A DNA stretch of 64,000 bases from Scleroderma bovista (lineage: Eukaryota; Basidiomycota; Agaricomycetes; Boletales; Sclerodermataceae): positions 1 to 64,000 of the forward strand of contig JAYMGJ010000325.1 of assembly GCA_037178675.1 (NCBI GenBank), in the 5' to 3' direction. Positions 12,237-25,082 of this stretch are shown piece after piece. The first letter of the stretch is position 1. Each line of letters starts with the position of its first letter. Under the pieces are notes generated by a model. That model saw only the letters and a list, made by a program, of their open reading frames with translations. It ran no database searches and was not told the DNA's origin. A program made the translations under genes and the position numbers.

Positions 12237-15200
12237 TCACCGTGGAGCAGGCAATCCAGATGCTGTAGCACCGATTTCCGTTAGCTCCGTTAGTACGTCC
12301 AGTTTGCCTTTGAAATTAGGCAAGTATGCCGCGTCCGTATACGGGCATCGCACCGACGGAGATTTCTTGTAAATGGGGGTGTATGTCGCAGCACAGATTT
12401 CAAACTCGGTGAATTCATCGTACGAGATCTCCACCGCATCTCGCGGGTTGCGATCACCTGCTGCGATACGTTGTCGTGCCTGAAATGGGGGCGATGTCAG
12501 GCAATGCGGATGCGGGGTTACCAAGAAAGCGCACCTGCGAAATAATTTTGGGGTCTGGGTTGAGCTCCAAAAGTCGCCTAGCAAACTTGGCGGCAGTTGC
12601 GTGGTTATTAGCTTTCGCGAAAACACCTATTGCACTGCGGAGGGCTATCTGCATATGCGGAGGCTGGAGCTGGCATTGAGTAAAATATGCAGCAAGTTCG
12701 AGGCTGCGGCGGTGATTATCGGGTTCCTCTTGCACTACACGTCGCCGCTCAAGCTCAATTGAAACACCCAATAAGTATTCTCGGGCTGAAACAACTGTGT
12801 CTCGCCACTAGGACAGGTAAGCGTAGCTCCGCAGCAAGAGCATTAAGTCCACTCACTTCCTTGGCTTCCGCGTCCGAGGATACAACCACCAGAAGCAATG
12901 CATGTAGAACAGACTGGAATACCGCCTGCGCTTCGGGAAGCTTGTTGCCTGACACGAAGCGAAAACCTTCGGACAGTTCAGTCCGAATTGCGGCAAGGGT
13001 CCGTACTGCAACAGGCAAAACACGGCTTGGCGAACTTTCAGATATATTGCGGCGGACGTGTAGTTGAAGGGGTGGTATGGACGGCAGTGAAGATAGATAT
13101 GCGTGAGATGATCGGTAGGTTGATAGAAAGAGGCGTTTGAGAGGAGCAAAGGAAACGACGCCAAACTGGCGATTGAGTAACTATGCAAACCGAGCCAAGC
13201 GGGTCAACGCTGAGCAGTCGTCCCTGGAAAGAGATGCTCACCTGCATTGCGGTTTCGAACGAACCAGCCGCAACATGGTCGGCGGCGAACGGCGAGTTTC
13301 GAACCCACATATCATTCTCACTCACACCGGTGGTAGCGCCAGCTCCGAGGCTATCTTCCTCATCAATGGCGTCTTCGAACTCTTCCTCTTGATCTTCAGT
13401 TTCCCCCCCAGCAGCGTCCAACTCCCATCCACCTTCCTCAGGGTCAATCACATCTTGGGTCCCTTCCTCCTTCGCCCAATCGTCAAGCGCTGAGGATAGT
13501 ATGGCACCTGAGCCATCAATACCATTGGCATAAGGAATTTCGCCGTCCGTATCCAAATGTCCGTTGGCAAGAGCACGGTCCCAGAAGCTTTCAGCACCTG
13601 ATATCACAGGCCAATTCATGTTATGTGTCGAGGTAATGACTGGCGGGAGTTTAAGAGTGGATTGGCCGTATGACGGGACATCATCAACATCGGCTTCAGT
13701 CAATCCTGCAGCTTCAAGAATCTCAGCGGCTTCTTCCTCGAGTCCGTTTGTTTTTGCCGTGAGATATGCCAACGGGTCTGCTTACCGGTTAGTACAAGAA
13801 CAAGAGAAAGGCGGGCGACTCACGGAGGCTAACGTCCCGCAGTACGGAAATCCGGTTCTGAACGTCACCAGCGTAAAGGGCGTTGTGAAATCTCGACATC
13901 GGGTCACCACGAGCGTCAGCAATTTTCTGCATTTTGGACAATTTCTCTGTGCTCCCGACTGCCATGTACAAGAAGGACAGACGATCGAAGTTCTTGGTCT
14001 GCTGGTATGCTTTTTCTACAATCTGTATAGTACACATATTAGTATACCATGACAATAGAGAACAGGGTTGAAAAACCTTGTGGTTTCCTTGCTTGAGAGC
14101 TTGCTGTGCCAACCGGTCCCAGCACTCCGGTCTATCGATGCTCTTCGCCGTTTCGAATGCAACATCGAGATTTCCGCATTCAATAGCAAGATCAAACCTC
14201 GTATTCTTGTCTTGAACGAAGTGAAGCGCAATCTAGGTGCAGTGAGAATTAGCTACCCTTCAAATGTAATAGCCTCGTACCTCAGGGAAGCCCTTTTGCT
14301 GAAGATATGCGATGATGCTCTGCCCCAGAAGAGTAGAAGTGCGAATGATATGCAGCATCTCTTCATGGTTGTTACGCAATAGAGCAAGTTTGAAGCGGTA
14401 TTCGGTAGGATCGAATGTAATGGTCCGCGGACGTGCAGAACGGTCCAAGCAATATGCAGTTTTTCCTTTAACACGTGTGAGATAAACAGGGTTGTCAAGC
14501 GTGCAAATGACACCATGGTCCCTAGAATAGGTGCGATATCAGCATGTGCAGTGGGTGGAACAATGCAGGTATAAGTACCCCTGTGGAAGGCAATATTTGA
14601 TGTGGTTTAACGTGGAGTATATGAACACTCCAGCGTCATCCCAGGCGCCGGACTTGATGCGGATGGTTTCATGAACCAAGCTGCTCTGAGCGAAATTCTT
14701 GTTTGCGATTGTAACAGCTAGAATGATGTGAGTGTCAGACATGTTATAATCACATCTCGAAGCTCACTGTGCTTGCTCATGAGGGCCACAAGTTGCCCGT
14801 CTGCACTCCACACAACATACTTCACCGGAGGGCTGTTCAGCTCAGCAATGGTCTTCTCTTGTTGGAGGTCATAAAGGGCAACAGAGGTGGTGGAGCTCAG
14901 AATGAGGCATGCAGTGCCACCGTAGAATATTTCATTTGTTTGGACGGGGGGCTTAATGGTTTTCACGACGGAGTTGGACAGATCCCGGACTTCAATCAAC
15001 TAAAAAATGAAAACGGTGAAGGTCGTTCGAAAGGAGAAACGTCAAACTTACTTGATTAGTTTTCTGTAGTACAGCAAGCCTATTCCTTGCGACGAAAATG
15101 GCGCTGTGAGCGGTCCCTCGTTTGCCGTCAACGGAGGAATCCTTGATATCACCATTTGTTTGCATGGGAAGCGTAGACAACTCATACAAGCCATTGTCCG

Positions 15201-16596
15201 AAGAGATTGTGATGACAACAGCGCGCTCTGCAGGATTGTAGCTCAAGGTCCGTGGGGGTACATACGGGCTGCCAAATTTGCGGATACTGAGGAGGCCAAA
15301 GTCCGATCCGGTAGGGAAGTCGTAGGACCGCACATATTTATCCCGAACATAGAATAGACTATCCCCATGAACGGAGAATGCAGGGCGTTCTCGCTCAAGT
15401 TTGAATACAATCAATCCGCTGTCATGCCCTATGAATGTCATCAACGAAGCGTCTGTGTTTCCTATTCGTCAAACATACCTGCGGCAAACAGGTTGAGATT
15501 CGGGTGTGCGGCAAGGACCCAGAATCGGTCCTGTTCCCTCCTAAAAGTCTGGATCGCTGTGCGCTTGGCCAAGTCCCAAACGCGTACAGTTTTGTCTTCT
15601 CCGCAAGACACGATTAACTCATGCTTGGGGTGGAAAAGAGCGTTAGACACATTATTGAAGTGTCCCCTGCAAGAATCGACTTCCCAAGCCTTTGTTTCAC
15701 TCATTCTCCAGATTTTAATCGTCCGATCGTCAGCAGCAGAGACGATCAATGGGAGAGTCGGATGAAAGGACGCGAAGTTGACCCCTCGATCGTGCCCCTC
15801 CAAGACGTACTTGACTGTCGAGAAAGTGTCGAATGTCTCGAAATTGTTCGGTCCGCTTCCAGGAGTGTTCTTGCGCAGACCAGATATATCCCAGACACGC
15901 ACAGTTTGGTCCATAGATGTTGATACAATGAGGTCCTCCTTTGGATGGAACTGAGCAGACATCACATAATGGGAGTGGCCAGTGAGAATGGCGATACAAT
16001 TGCGAGATGTGCTGTTCCATATACGAATCGTTTGATCATCTGACGCCGACAACTAAATCGTGTGCCGCGTATCAGCGAAACTGGACCGAGCGTTTGTTAG
16101 GGACTCACGATCCACGGCATCTCATGGTGGAACTGGACAGTCCGGACATAGTCAAGGTGGCCGTGAAGAGTAAACAGGCATCGCCGGCTTTGAGGACGGA
16201 GGTCTATGACACGTCAGACTCACCTGTTAGGAAGTGTCTAATACTCACCCCAGACTTTGATCTTGTAATCATCACCACCAGTCACTAGCAGTGCTCTGGT
16301 GGGGTGAATAGCGACGCCGCGAACAGGACCTACGGCATTCAGGCATCAACATTTGGATGGGGTTATGTATGTCATTGGTCACCTTCGTGCTCTTCAAACC
16401 TATCCACCAAAACGCCCATACGGTAGTTCCAGAGCTGAACACTGCCATTGTGAAGAGCAGCCGCGAGAAGTGGTTGAGTTGGATGAAATGCGAGTCCTGC
16501 GAAAGGATATCTCAGATAAAACTGGAGGGGTTTGACTGCAGACCAACCCTTGACGCGATTACTCTTGGACTCGAATTTTGTGAGCATTACAGACAT
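12237..16596 (-). CDS. COP1: Coatomer subunit alpha (COPI)
   Basis: This is the alpha subunit of the COPI vesicle coat, which drives Golgi-to-ER retrieval. The N-terminus starts [14 protein letters not shown] and continues into WD40 repeats: [84 protein letters not shown]. The coatomer WD-associated region follows ([19 protein letters not shown]). The C-terminal domain ends in [20 protein letters not shown] and a stop at 12237, as expected for the full-length protein of about 1200 residues. Many 50-60 nt introns interrupt it. The start sits 327 bp from the divergent XPG-like gene. The acidic stretch at about 13380-13500 (EEGG.., EDQEEEFED) is the usual linker between the WD-associated and C-terminal domains. 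No lesion was seen. Confidence 0.93.
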
Positions 16597-16923
16597 GTTG
16601 GAAGGAATTTCGGTGCTTGTGGGCGCGATATCAGTATCGATTTCAGAGAGCTTTAGCCAGTGCCGTCAAGAAATGCTGTCCGCCTTGTTCGATAGCAAGA
16701 AACAGCGGACCAGCAAAGACGACAAGGGAAGTGTAGTGCTTGTTTACCAGCTCGTTCAGTGTACGTGGCTAATGCGGAGTTGGAAAATGTCGAGAAAAGG
16801 AAAGCCTCCCTTTCCGTGTCGACATCGCGGGACACGACGAGCTCGAAAATAATCACGGTGACGGCACATGTAACGCGGCCAGAAAAAACCAATCTTTTAA
16901 ACACGGGCCGATAATTGGAACGT
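16597..16923. promoter_or_regulatory. Shared divergent promoter region (coatomer alpha / XPG-like nuclease)
   Basis: This is a 327-bp gap between two head-to-head start codons with no credible open frame of its own. It must carry both 5' untranslated regions and both promoters. No canonical TATA box or recognised operator is obvious. Confidence 0.45.
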
Positions 16924-18850
16924 ATGGGCGTGTTGGGCCTCACGCCTTTCCTGCTGAAGACATGGTGAGGCGTCTTCCAACCTCAACATTCATTCATTCA
17001 CCATCTCGCAGTCCGCACGTCATCAAGAAACTGCCTGAACGTCTCAGATCGCTGCAAGGTAAGACAATCGTGATGTGAGTTTGCAAAATACCACGAACGT
17101 CGCGCGCAGCTCATTTGTATTACTGATAGTGATGGTACGCTCATCACCCAGCGATTGCATTTTGCGCCCATGCCCCATCACCACAGACACGTGCTTGGCT
17201 GGCACCGTATTCTCACGGAACTCAAGGAATGTGATGTGCGTGCCGTTTGCGTCTTCGATGGTCAAGAGCGCAGTGCCGCAAAGGCGCGCGAGGCGAGTCT
17301 CGGTAAGAGGTTTTGGGGACTCATCTCTGACCTGAGTTGCATCACAGATTGAGCGGCGCAAGGAAATACACAGAATGGACAGTGCCCGTCGTTCTATTGA
17401 GATTGCCAGGCTTAATAGACTGCAACGGTTGATGCAGCTTCTACCACATTACCGCTCCTTGCAAACCACCGACCGTCAACGCATTACCGAAGACCTAGGG
17501 AAGATGGTGGATTCAAGATTGCCGAGTTCCCATGCCGTACAGGACTCCTACTATTCTGGCAGTACCGTTTCCAGAAGGGATACTGACAGCGCTGTCCAAG
17601 CATGGCGAACACCTTCCTTGCACCCCCCACACCAATTAGATCCGCACTTTTATGAATATGGAGGCTTTACCGGCGAAGATCTCGAAGACGCCTTGGAAGC
17701 TTCAAATGGACATCTATTCGCTGCAGCGCATCATCACGAGGCATCAGGGATTTATGAGGCGGATCAGGAAGGAAGTGCATTGGACGCCAGTCAGTATACA
17801 CGGTCAAGTAATGTGTTGGACGACCCTGGAGCTGCGTCGCCAATTGTTTTCTGGGGTGATGCAGGAGAGGATGCAGCTCGACATTGGTCATCTATCTCAG
17901 AGGAACCCTACTTGCAGCCGGAGAATATCCAACTCGCGCTTTCCGCCCTGTACAGTGAGTTCCGAAAAGGACTCGATCAAATCACTTCCATACCATTACC
18001 CTTCGACGTGCCCGTGACATCTGACTTCGTGCCGGATCCGACTGAGGCTGGAATTGAATATGCCATGTCAAAGTCGCAGTTACAGATGACAATGGACGAG
18101 GGTCGGATATGGCAATCACTTACGACGTCGTCCTTACCCGCAGAAACGGAGGAAGCTCTCAGGTCTCTCGCCAGCAAGAGTAGCGCTATGTCCTACTCCT
18201 ACCATCGTCGTACCAACCTCCCTTCCCCTGAAACTTATGACGAATGCAAAGAAATCATTTATTCCATGGGTGTGCCCTGCATTGCTGCTACGGGGCCATT
18301 TGAAGCTGAGGCTCTGGCGTCTTCACTGGTCATTCATGGGTACGCAGACTTTGTGGCCAGCGAAGATACAGACGTCCTTGTCTACGATGCTCCTCTCATA
18401 CGCAACATTGCCAATCGAGATTGTCCACTCGTTGTCGTTTCTGGATTGGACGTGCGCAACGCGCTCGAGTTGGATCGCAGCCGCTTCATAGACTTTATTC
18501 TCCTTCTGGGAACAGATTTTTCCCAACGCATCAAGAACATTGGCCCCCAACGTGCGCTCAAATTCATCAAGGAGTATGGTTCGATTGAAGCTGTAATTGA
18601 GCATGAAGCCAAATACCCTCCAAGGATACCTGCTGCAGCATATCTTGCACAAGTAGAAGTTGCGCGCACGGTCTTTAAGACGCTTCCCCCCGTACCACCA
18701 CCCGAACTGCTGCAACCATTCGAAACCGACCCGGCTGCCGTCTCCTACATCATACAAAAATATCAACTCCAACGAGTACTTCACGAACATTGGGACCATG
18801 AATCTGCGTTGGCCGGGAATTACTTCCATGACAACCCATCTGTCACTTAA
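16924..18850 (+). CDS. XPG/FEN1-family (Rad2-type) structure-specific nuclease
   Basis: The N-region begins MGVLGLTPFL, then KTIVIDGTLITQRLHFAPM and VCVFDGQERSAAKARE. The I-region reads CIAATGPFEAEALA and ASEDTDVLVYD. A helix-hairpin-type block, GTDFSQRIKNIGPQRALKFI, follows. All expected metal-binding acidic residues are visible: IDG, FDG, EAEA, EDTD and GTD. The family cuts 5' flaps or single-strand/duplex junctions during DNA repair and replication. The protein is about 570 residues. Its N and I regions are separated by a low-complexity spacer of roughly 250 residues. It is therefore longer than FEN1 and much shorter than XPG/Rad2, and may belong to a fungal-specific XPG-like branch. Introns: ATG|GTGAGG..TCGCAG; AT|GTGAGT..TGATAG restoring IDG; then one with donor GAG|GCGAGT (GC-AG) at 17293-17347, or a weak GT donor at 17297. 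Confidence 0.85.
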
Positions 18851-19070
18851 GTATCTGTTATCTTAGTACTATTTTTTAGAAACCGGGATGAAGTTGTAGT
18901 TCTCGGCTAAACAAGCACTGCGCACATGAATAGTCTACACACCCAATGCATACATATACATGGGGATGAATACCTCTACACCTTGCTGCCTATTTTTTAT
19001 CCTGTAATGCTCAGCTAAAACATACAGATACATGATTCCATGTGTGTGGGTCATAAAAGGTTCATCAACA

Positions 19071-22000
19071 TCAGACCTCGTTCCTCAGCATTAAGCTGAA
19101 GCAAGGCTCGCAAAACGGTTTGTTATCCCGGAGGAAGAACGCAAGATCGTCAAATGGTTTCTCACAGCTCTGCGACATTCTGATGTCAGATTCTGTATCC
19201 AGTGTTCACGAGACAGAAACTTACTGCGCAAACAAAGCACTCCCAGCACCATTTCCCTCCGAGTGCTTCTACAGCGCGCATGCCATCTCTGATGCTCCGT
19301 TTACACGACTTGCATTTGGGCATACGAAGCCTCACATGGCACACTTCACAGTAAGGGTGACCCTTGTACACCGTAAAAGAGACATTGTCGTCCTCGAACT
19401 CGCCATCCCCATTAACATTGAGCTCGCCCGTGCGCGTTGTGTTCCCAGAGGGCGCGAGGAAAGGATCTCCACACTCGGCGCAAAAGAAATGTTGCTCGTG
19501 GTATGTCCGCTTCCCAAGCGCAGGATCATCGAGGGTAATGAACCGCTCGTCGATGATGGCGGTTTTACACTGGAAGCATCGAGGGGCGAACTCCTGATTG
19601 CACTATTGTTTAGTCTGGGAGAAGTGACATAAGGGAAATGTTCGCACCTCATGATAGTCAAGATGACAGTAAGGTTTACCTCCATGCTCATAGGACGACA
19701 CATGCTCGAGGAGCTCATTGCAAATTGTGCACCTGAAGCATCCCGGATGCCATCGCATATCCATCGCACTTACTATTCGCCCTATGATGGATCCTCCACA
19801 GCCACCGCAGAATAAGCCAGCACGTTGGGGCACCGGAGGAAGAGTCCGTTTCAAACCCTGGGTCTCCTGTACTTGAGTGTGTTTGGAGCCATACGGCCCC
19901 CTTGGAGATTGGGCATCAGATGTTGGGTCTGATATAGAAATCCGAGGTGGGGAGAACGATATTGACGGGAGATCTGAGGAAGACACAGATATGCTTGGTG
20001 CTGCGGGTGCTGAAACACTAATACTTGGGGTGATAGTTCCGTTTCCACTGTTATCCGAGACAGAAATGGCTGGAATATCCGCGGGATGGGAGCGAAAATC
20101 GCTGCGGTTTGGGGACTCGGCGCCGGAGCTCTTGGATGGCGTCCATTGACGTCGCGGAGGAGATCCGGAGATCTGGATTGATCGGAGGTTATCTGATGAT
20201 GGTTGCATCGGTGAAGGAGACCTGCGAAGGGAAGGGGGAGGGGCATCATCTAGGTCTACAAATTCTGGTTGTTTTTCTCTCTGTCTCTCACTCATCTGGT
20301 GAAACCCAGCGCTATAAGTATCCTTGCGTGGACTTGGAAGACTTTTCTCGGGTGAAGGAGGATTCTGAGTAATTGCTGGGCGGGAAGGGCCTACAGGATT
20401 GCCATTTGTGACAGGAAGATTTTTGGGTGCGTGGCTCTGCGCGGTAGGAATGCGGGGAGGAGGCGGTACATTTTCCGGAAAGCGGGGGTCAGGCAGCTGG
20501 CGTGTTGGACTTGTGGAAAGCTCCTCTGAAAGACCCAGTGCAGCAAGACGGAAAGTCAGTGACTGGCCACCACCACTCCGATTGTTAATTAGTGATAGGG
20601 TATCATTAGAGACTGGAACACGTGGGTTCTGCGGAGGAAATGATGGTGGTGGATGTGGAAGGGTTGCAGAGCGCACTGGACGAGTCCGCTTCCCGACGTC
20701 CAAAGATGTCGGCCTATCATTCAGCTGAACGCTCTCTGCTACGTTTCCACGATTCGTAATTACAGTGCGAGAGCGCTGCGGCAAATCACGAATACCATAT
20801 TGAGGGGATGGCGTTCGTGCACCGTCTTCAGGGTTTGTAAAAACCATGGGTTCCTCTGTACCTGGGTCTAAACATTTTTCCTGGTCGGTCGAAGCTGAAG
20901 CTGAAGCACGTGTATACATCGAAGGTACCGTGGGGAGATGCGCAAGACCTCTACTAGTTGTGAGGGCATCCTTCTGTGGTAACGGTAAGGGGCGCCGAGT
21001 TGGCGAAGTCGGCACCCGACCAAGGCCCCTGCGTATGGAATCAGAAGTATCAAACCCATGAACCGCGTCTATCTTCGGTGCCGATTGACCGGACACCGTG
21101 CTCCTTCTTTCCATAGCGGATGCGGTATTCCCCGTAAAAGAAGGTGGTGTCTGAAGTTCGCGTTTCCAAAGTGGCACGAACTTCGTTGGAGAAGATGGAC
21201 TTGAGACTTTATTATCATCTGTGGTGCTTCGGGTAGATATCTGTGTGGAAGTAGTCGGAGACAAGTTACCATCCGATTGCTTATCGGAGCCCGAAACGGT
21301 CCGTATAGAAGGCTTCGAGGGCAGTCTTGACAAAGAGGGTAAGAGTTGCTCTGCAATCGAAAACTTGACAGGGCTCGATGGACGGGCACGTAAGTCTAAA
21401 GAAGTATGTTTGGCATATCGCTGTGGCGTTGGCAATGGCCGGCGGGCTCCATTGGATGACGTGGTTGAGGAGGGCGAAGATAACGACGAAGGTGGGTCAA
21501 CCGATGCAAAAGAAGGAGAGTGAGTCAGAATAGCCGGTCGTGAGGGTGCTGGTGCTTGAAGTTGTGGGAGGTGGCGCGGGGGAGGTGGCAGAGACTCTGG
21601 CCGTGGCTTCGGGGTGGGCAAGGGACGTGGAGAACAATTTGGTGGACTTGTAGGGGGCAGAGAAGGGACATTGTTCTGTGTCTGTCTCGGAGTCGTGGAG
21701 GAGCCAGGGAAATGAAAGGAAGATGGAGGAAGGGGCGATGATGGATTGGCTGCTGCAGGTAGTAACGTATAATACGAGCTCTGAACTTGTGAGCGAGCAC
21801 TGGATATAGAGAAACCAGATTGCACAGGGGGGGAATTGGGCATCTGACGAAAGGGTTGCGATTGCGGGGGAGGCTCGATACGTTGTTGGGGATATGATAA
21901 ACGAGGTAAGGTCTGCTGGTTAGTATACTGGAATCCAGAAGGCTGCTGAGGAGGGCGCTGATACCAGCGGGGATCATACGACTGACCCGGCATGGAATAG

Positions 22001-22131
22001 CCAACCGGGCTGGTCGGCGTGCTTGACGCCGCAGGAGGATAAGGGCTATGCTGCAGAGCGTGAGCCTGTGATTGATTCAATGGCTGGAGGTGATTGTAGG
22101 CCATCTTGTGTAGATCCACTGGCGAATGCAA
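19071..22131 (-). CDS. Three-LIM-domain protein, paxillin-like (Pxl1-type)
   Basis: A disordered N-terminus of about 690 residues is rich in Pro, Ser and Gln (SQPFRQMPNSPPVQSGFS and similar). It precedes three C-terminal LIM domains. LIM1 contains CGGCGGSIIGRIVSAMD and FRCTICNELL. LIM2 contains CFQCKTAIIDERF and FFCAECGDPF. LIM3 contains CKSCKRSIRDGMRAVE, CFVCA and CEKPFDD, and ends FCEPCFSLMLRNEV at stop 19073-19071. The zinc-binding Cys/His pattern looks complete. The layout of long disordered tail plus C-terminal LIM cluster matches fungal paxillin-like Pxl1, which acts in cytokinesis and actin organisation; the function here is inferred. The last intron uses acceptor TGTCGCAG, because the nearer ACATCAG gives a stop. 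The first in-frame ATG is at 22131 in poor context; ATG 22104 (AAGATGG) has a better context and may be the real start. Confidence 0.85.
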
Positions 22132-24360
22132 CGACGTCGACGAAGCAGATGTGTCGACTCGCTGAGCCCCGCGTTGAACTGATAGTGACGTTGCGCAATT
22201 GAAGGCGCCAAATCCCCAGTCACGTGACCATGCATTATGACAGTTCCTGATTTTCGCAGGGAAATAAGGTCTCCGTCATCGGTTCAAGTGGAGGACTGTG
22301 TATCTGGCTTCTTGACATCAGACCCAGCCTTTGTCCAGGGCATGGCTTTTTGTGTAGTGTCTTTCAGACACCGAAGCAGGAACATTGTACACTTTCCTAT
22401 TCCTTCCCAACATATTTTGTGTGCTAACGATGGCAGGCATTCGGGAATCCCTCTGCCCAACTTGCATATACCAGAATCCAGGAGTTTCCTTTCACACAAC
22501 ACCACATGGCAGGTGTTTGGCACGAGAGCATTGAATTCAATATTGAATGACATTCGCTGTCCACTCTCTGGGTCGCTTCAACGTGGCGGGATCAAGAGGT
22601 ACGTGCCCTCGTTATGTAACAGGACAACTGATCGAGAAAATAGTCACGTAGGCAGGAACGGCGACACAGAAGTCGTCGACACCAGGATGGCAACAGTGTT
22701 GACTAAAGAGTGTTATCTCACTGGTCAGTATTTTGACATCAATTAAACTCAAAGAGTCATGATATCACCGCACGAATTCAACGCTACCAGTATGCAGGAA
22801 AACGCGCCCCTCAAACTTCATTGACACCATTTCCGTCAGCAACAACCATCACAATTCAATGGATCCGGGGCTATGAGACCGTGACTCACCGTTGCACGGC
22901 TATCAGCAACATGCTGAAGTCGTCAATGAAACCCACCAGGACGCGCACAAATTATTCAATTTGCAGGACCATTCATGGGCATGCGACTTTGCACACGTTC
23001 TCTGTAGCAATGCCCTTTCCATATGGTTGGAATGCACGGCGAAACCGTATTAGCACGTCTACGACGTCGCCGCACTCTCGTTCCTACTTGCACCGCCCAA
23101 ATTCCCCTGTCCGACTACACAGCGTTGCGTTATTGGTCGGCCGTTTTCAACTGCGGTCCTCATTAATGTTCGAGCTATGCCCCCTTGTTGCCTCTGTGGC
23201 AGTGGAAGGGGAACTATTCATAAAGCGGACGCTGCGGGACGTGCCTGTTCCAAACCGAAGAGACTCAGCTTGATCCAATCCCAAGATCGGGAGTCTGTGC
23301 GCTAACGGTGCGTGCTTGGCTGAAAAGTTCGTACGAGGTTCGGATACCACGCATAGCCCTTGTCATTTCCTACACGCCGGCTACTTACCGTGACAGGAGT
23401 CGTTGCCAGTGCGTCGACCCCCATTTTTTTGCTGCCACCACGATGCACATGAGGGGCCACCCCTACATATCTTACCGTAAGGTAGACTGAAAGAATGATA
23501 TGCCCTAGCATTTCCAGGGAAATGTTCTGGGTATCTAAGAAGGTATTAGCTCATTGCGACTATGAGACGCTCATGCACGTGTACATGCAGCAGGGTAGTA
23601 GTATGACAGCAACAAAAAAAAAAAAAACGAAACAGTGGTCCAGTAGCGCGAAATCGCACCAACCAACAGGGTCCGGGACCGTGGGCGGGCTAAAAGCTTG
23701 CAGGTGTGAACGTGGTGTTTTCCATTCCCTACTGATCCGACCTACCACAAGTACGGTAGCGAAATAAGGAATGGACACGAGCCGCAAAGACTTTATACTT
23801 TGGAGCGTTGCACGAGGGATTTAGATCTCTCTAGCAGCGCAAGGGCTACGCGAACCACTCTTCGCGTGTATAGAAGGACCGAACAAAGTCCATGGCTTAC
23901 CTGCGCTCTCACAGCGCTCGTTTCAGCTGCAGTTTGACCGCTGGCCACGGTGGTTGTGTAAGCTCTCGACTAGCTAGTGAACACATGCTAACGCTTACTC
24001 TTCCTAGCCAAAGCCCACTGTACACATCCCGATCGAGACCGCGTATCATAACACAGCATCGCCGAACATTATCCAGAGTATGAAGGCATGTTGTGATTTT
24101 ACAATGCGATGAGCAGATGCAGTCGTGTAATCGCGTGAGCAGAATAAAACAGACAAACAACACAGCGTAGGAAAGGTGCAGGATGAGTAGAATAGGTGGG
24201 AAGACTTTTCGTTCATACAACCCAACACGAATGGTGGAAGGTAGAAGCAGAATGGTCGCATCCCCCCCGAGAATTTAGAATTTCTGCTTCCCCCAAATCC
24301 CATACGCCTGTCAGTGGCTCCCCGCAAACTCGTACATCATGCCCTACTTCACAAAATGCT
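22132..24360. other. Long region without a recognisable gene
   Basis: This is about 2.2 kb between the LIM gene promoter and the 3' end of NAC-beta. The longest frames (22237-22746 and 22821-23273 on the plus strand, 150-170 codons) have no recognisable motif, biased composition or splice links. A run of A residues lies at about 23616-23629. Nothing else structured was seen. Confidence 0.45.
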
Positions 24361-25082
24361 TCAGTTCACGTCCTCGAGTTTCTCCTCCACCACGGCAGCC
24401 GCGGCTGGTTTGTCTTCCACCGCATCGAAGTTCTCCACGAGATCAGGGACATCATCGTCGTCATCATCGGTAGCGCCGGCTGCAGATGGCCTCTGTTGCT
24501 GGATGGCCTGGTATGACTCTGCGAGCTTGCGCAGAGATGCAAGGGAGTCAGGGCCGAGTTGGTTCAGGATCCCCGGAACGAGTTCCGTCAATTCCTTGAC
24601 GTGACCAGCACCATAGATCGCGAAAGTATTGGCAGAGACCGCGGCATGAACTGTGGGCGCCGCAATGGAAAACGATCATTAATATCACAGACGTCTTATC
24701 CGAGGAGATGATGGGTGGCAGAAAGCCGAAAACAGGGTCATACCTTTTGGTGCACTGAAGTGTAGCACGTTGCCATCCTCTCTGAACATGTTTACCTCTT
24801 CAACACCAGGGATCGGTTGCACGTTCAGTTTTTTGAGAGCACCTTGGAGCTTTTTGTCGTCTTGGGCGGACGAAGGTTTGGATTTCCGTGCCACCACTTT
24901 CCGGCGCATTGTCCCCTTTCCACCTGGAGCATATCAGACTGACATCTCGAAGGAGTAGAAATTTATAGGTTTAAACCCGGGCGCAAAAAACGCGGATTCG
25001 ACTCGTGTCAACAAGAAAATCACTCACCAAGTCGGTTGGCCGCAGCCGCAGCCTGGAGTTTGGCCAATTTTGCTGGATCCAT
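24361..25082 (-). CDS. EGD1: Nascent polypeptide-associated complex subunit beta
   Basis: This is a ribosome-associated chaperone subunit that pairs with NAC-alpha at the exit tunnel. The first exon encodes [20 protein letters not shown], followed by an intron. The next exon encodes [20 protein letters not shown] (the basic ribosome-binding motif) and the start of the NAC domain ([25 protein letters not shown]). After another intron the sequence continues [16 protein letters not shown] and [17 protein letters not shown]. It ends in an acidic tail ([15 protein letters not shown]) at stop 24361. Length and order match BTF3/Egd1. Upstream lies 1.2 kb without a gene. Confidence 0.92.

Noticed and set aside
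12687..13067. Plus-strand frame opposite coatomer alpha
   Set aside because: Antisense shadow of a well-defined conserved gene.
22237..22746. Plus-strand frame of 169 codons
   Set aside because: No motif, no splice partners and mixed composition; it fits a chance open frame in a gene-poor region.
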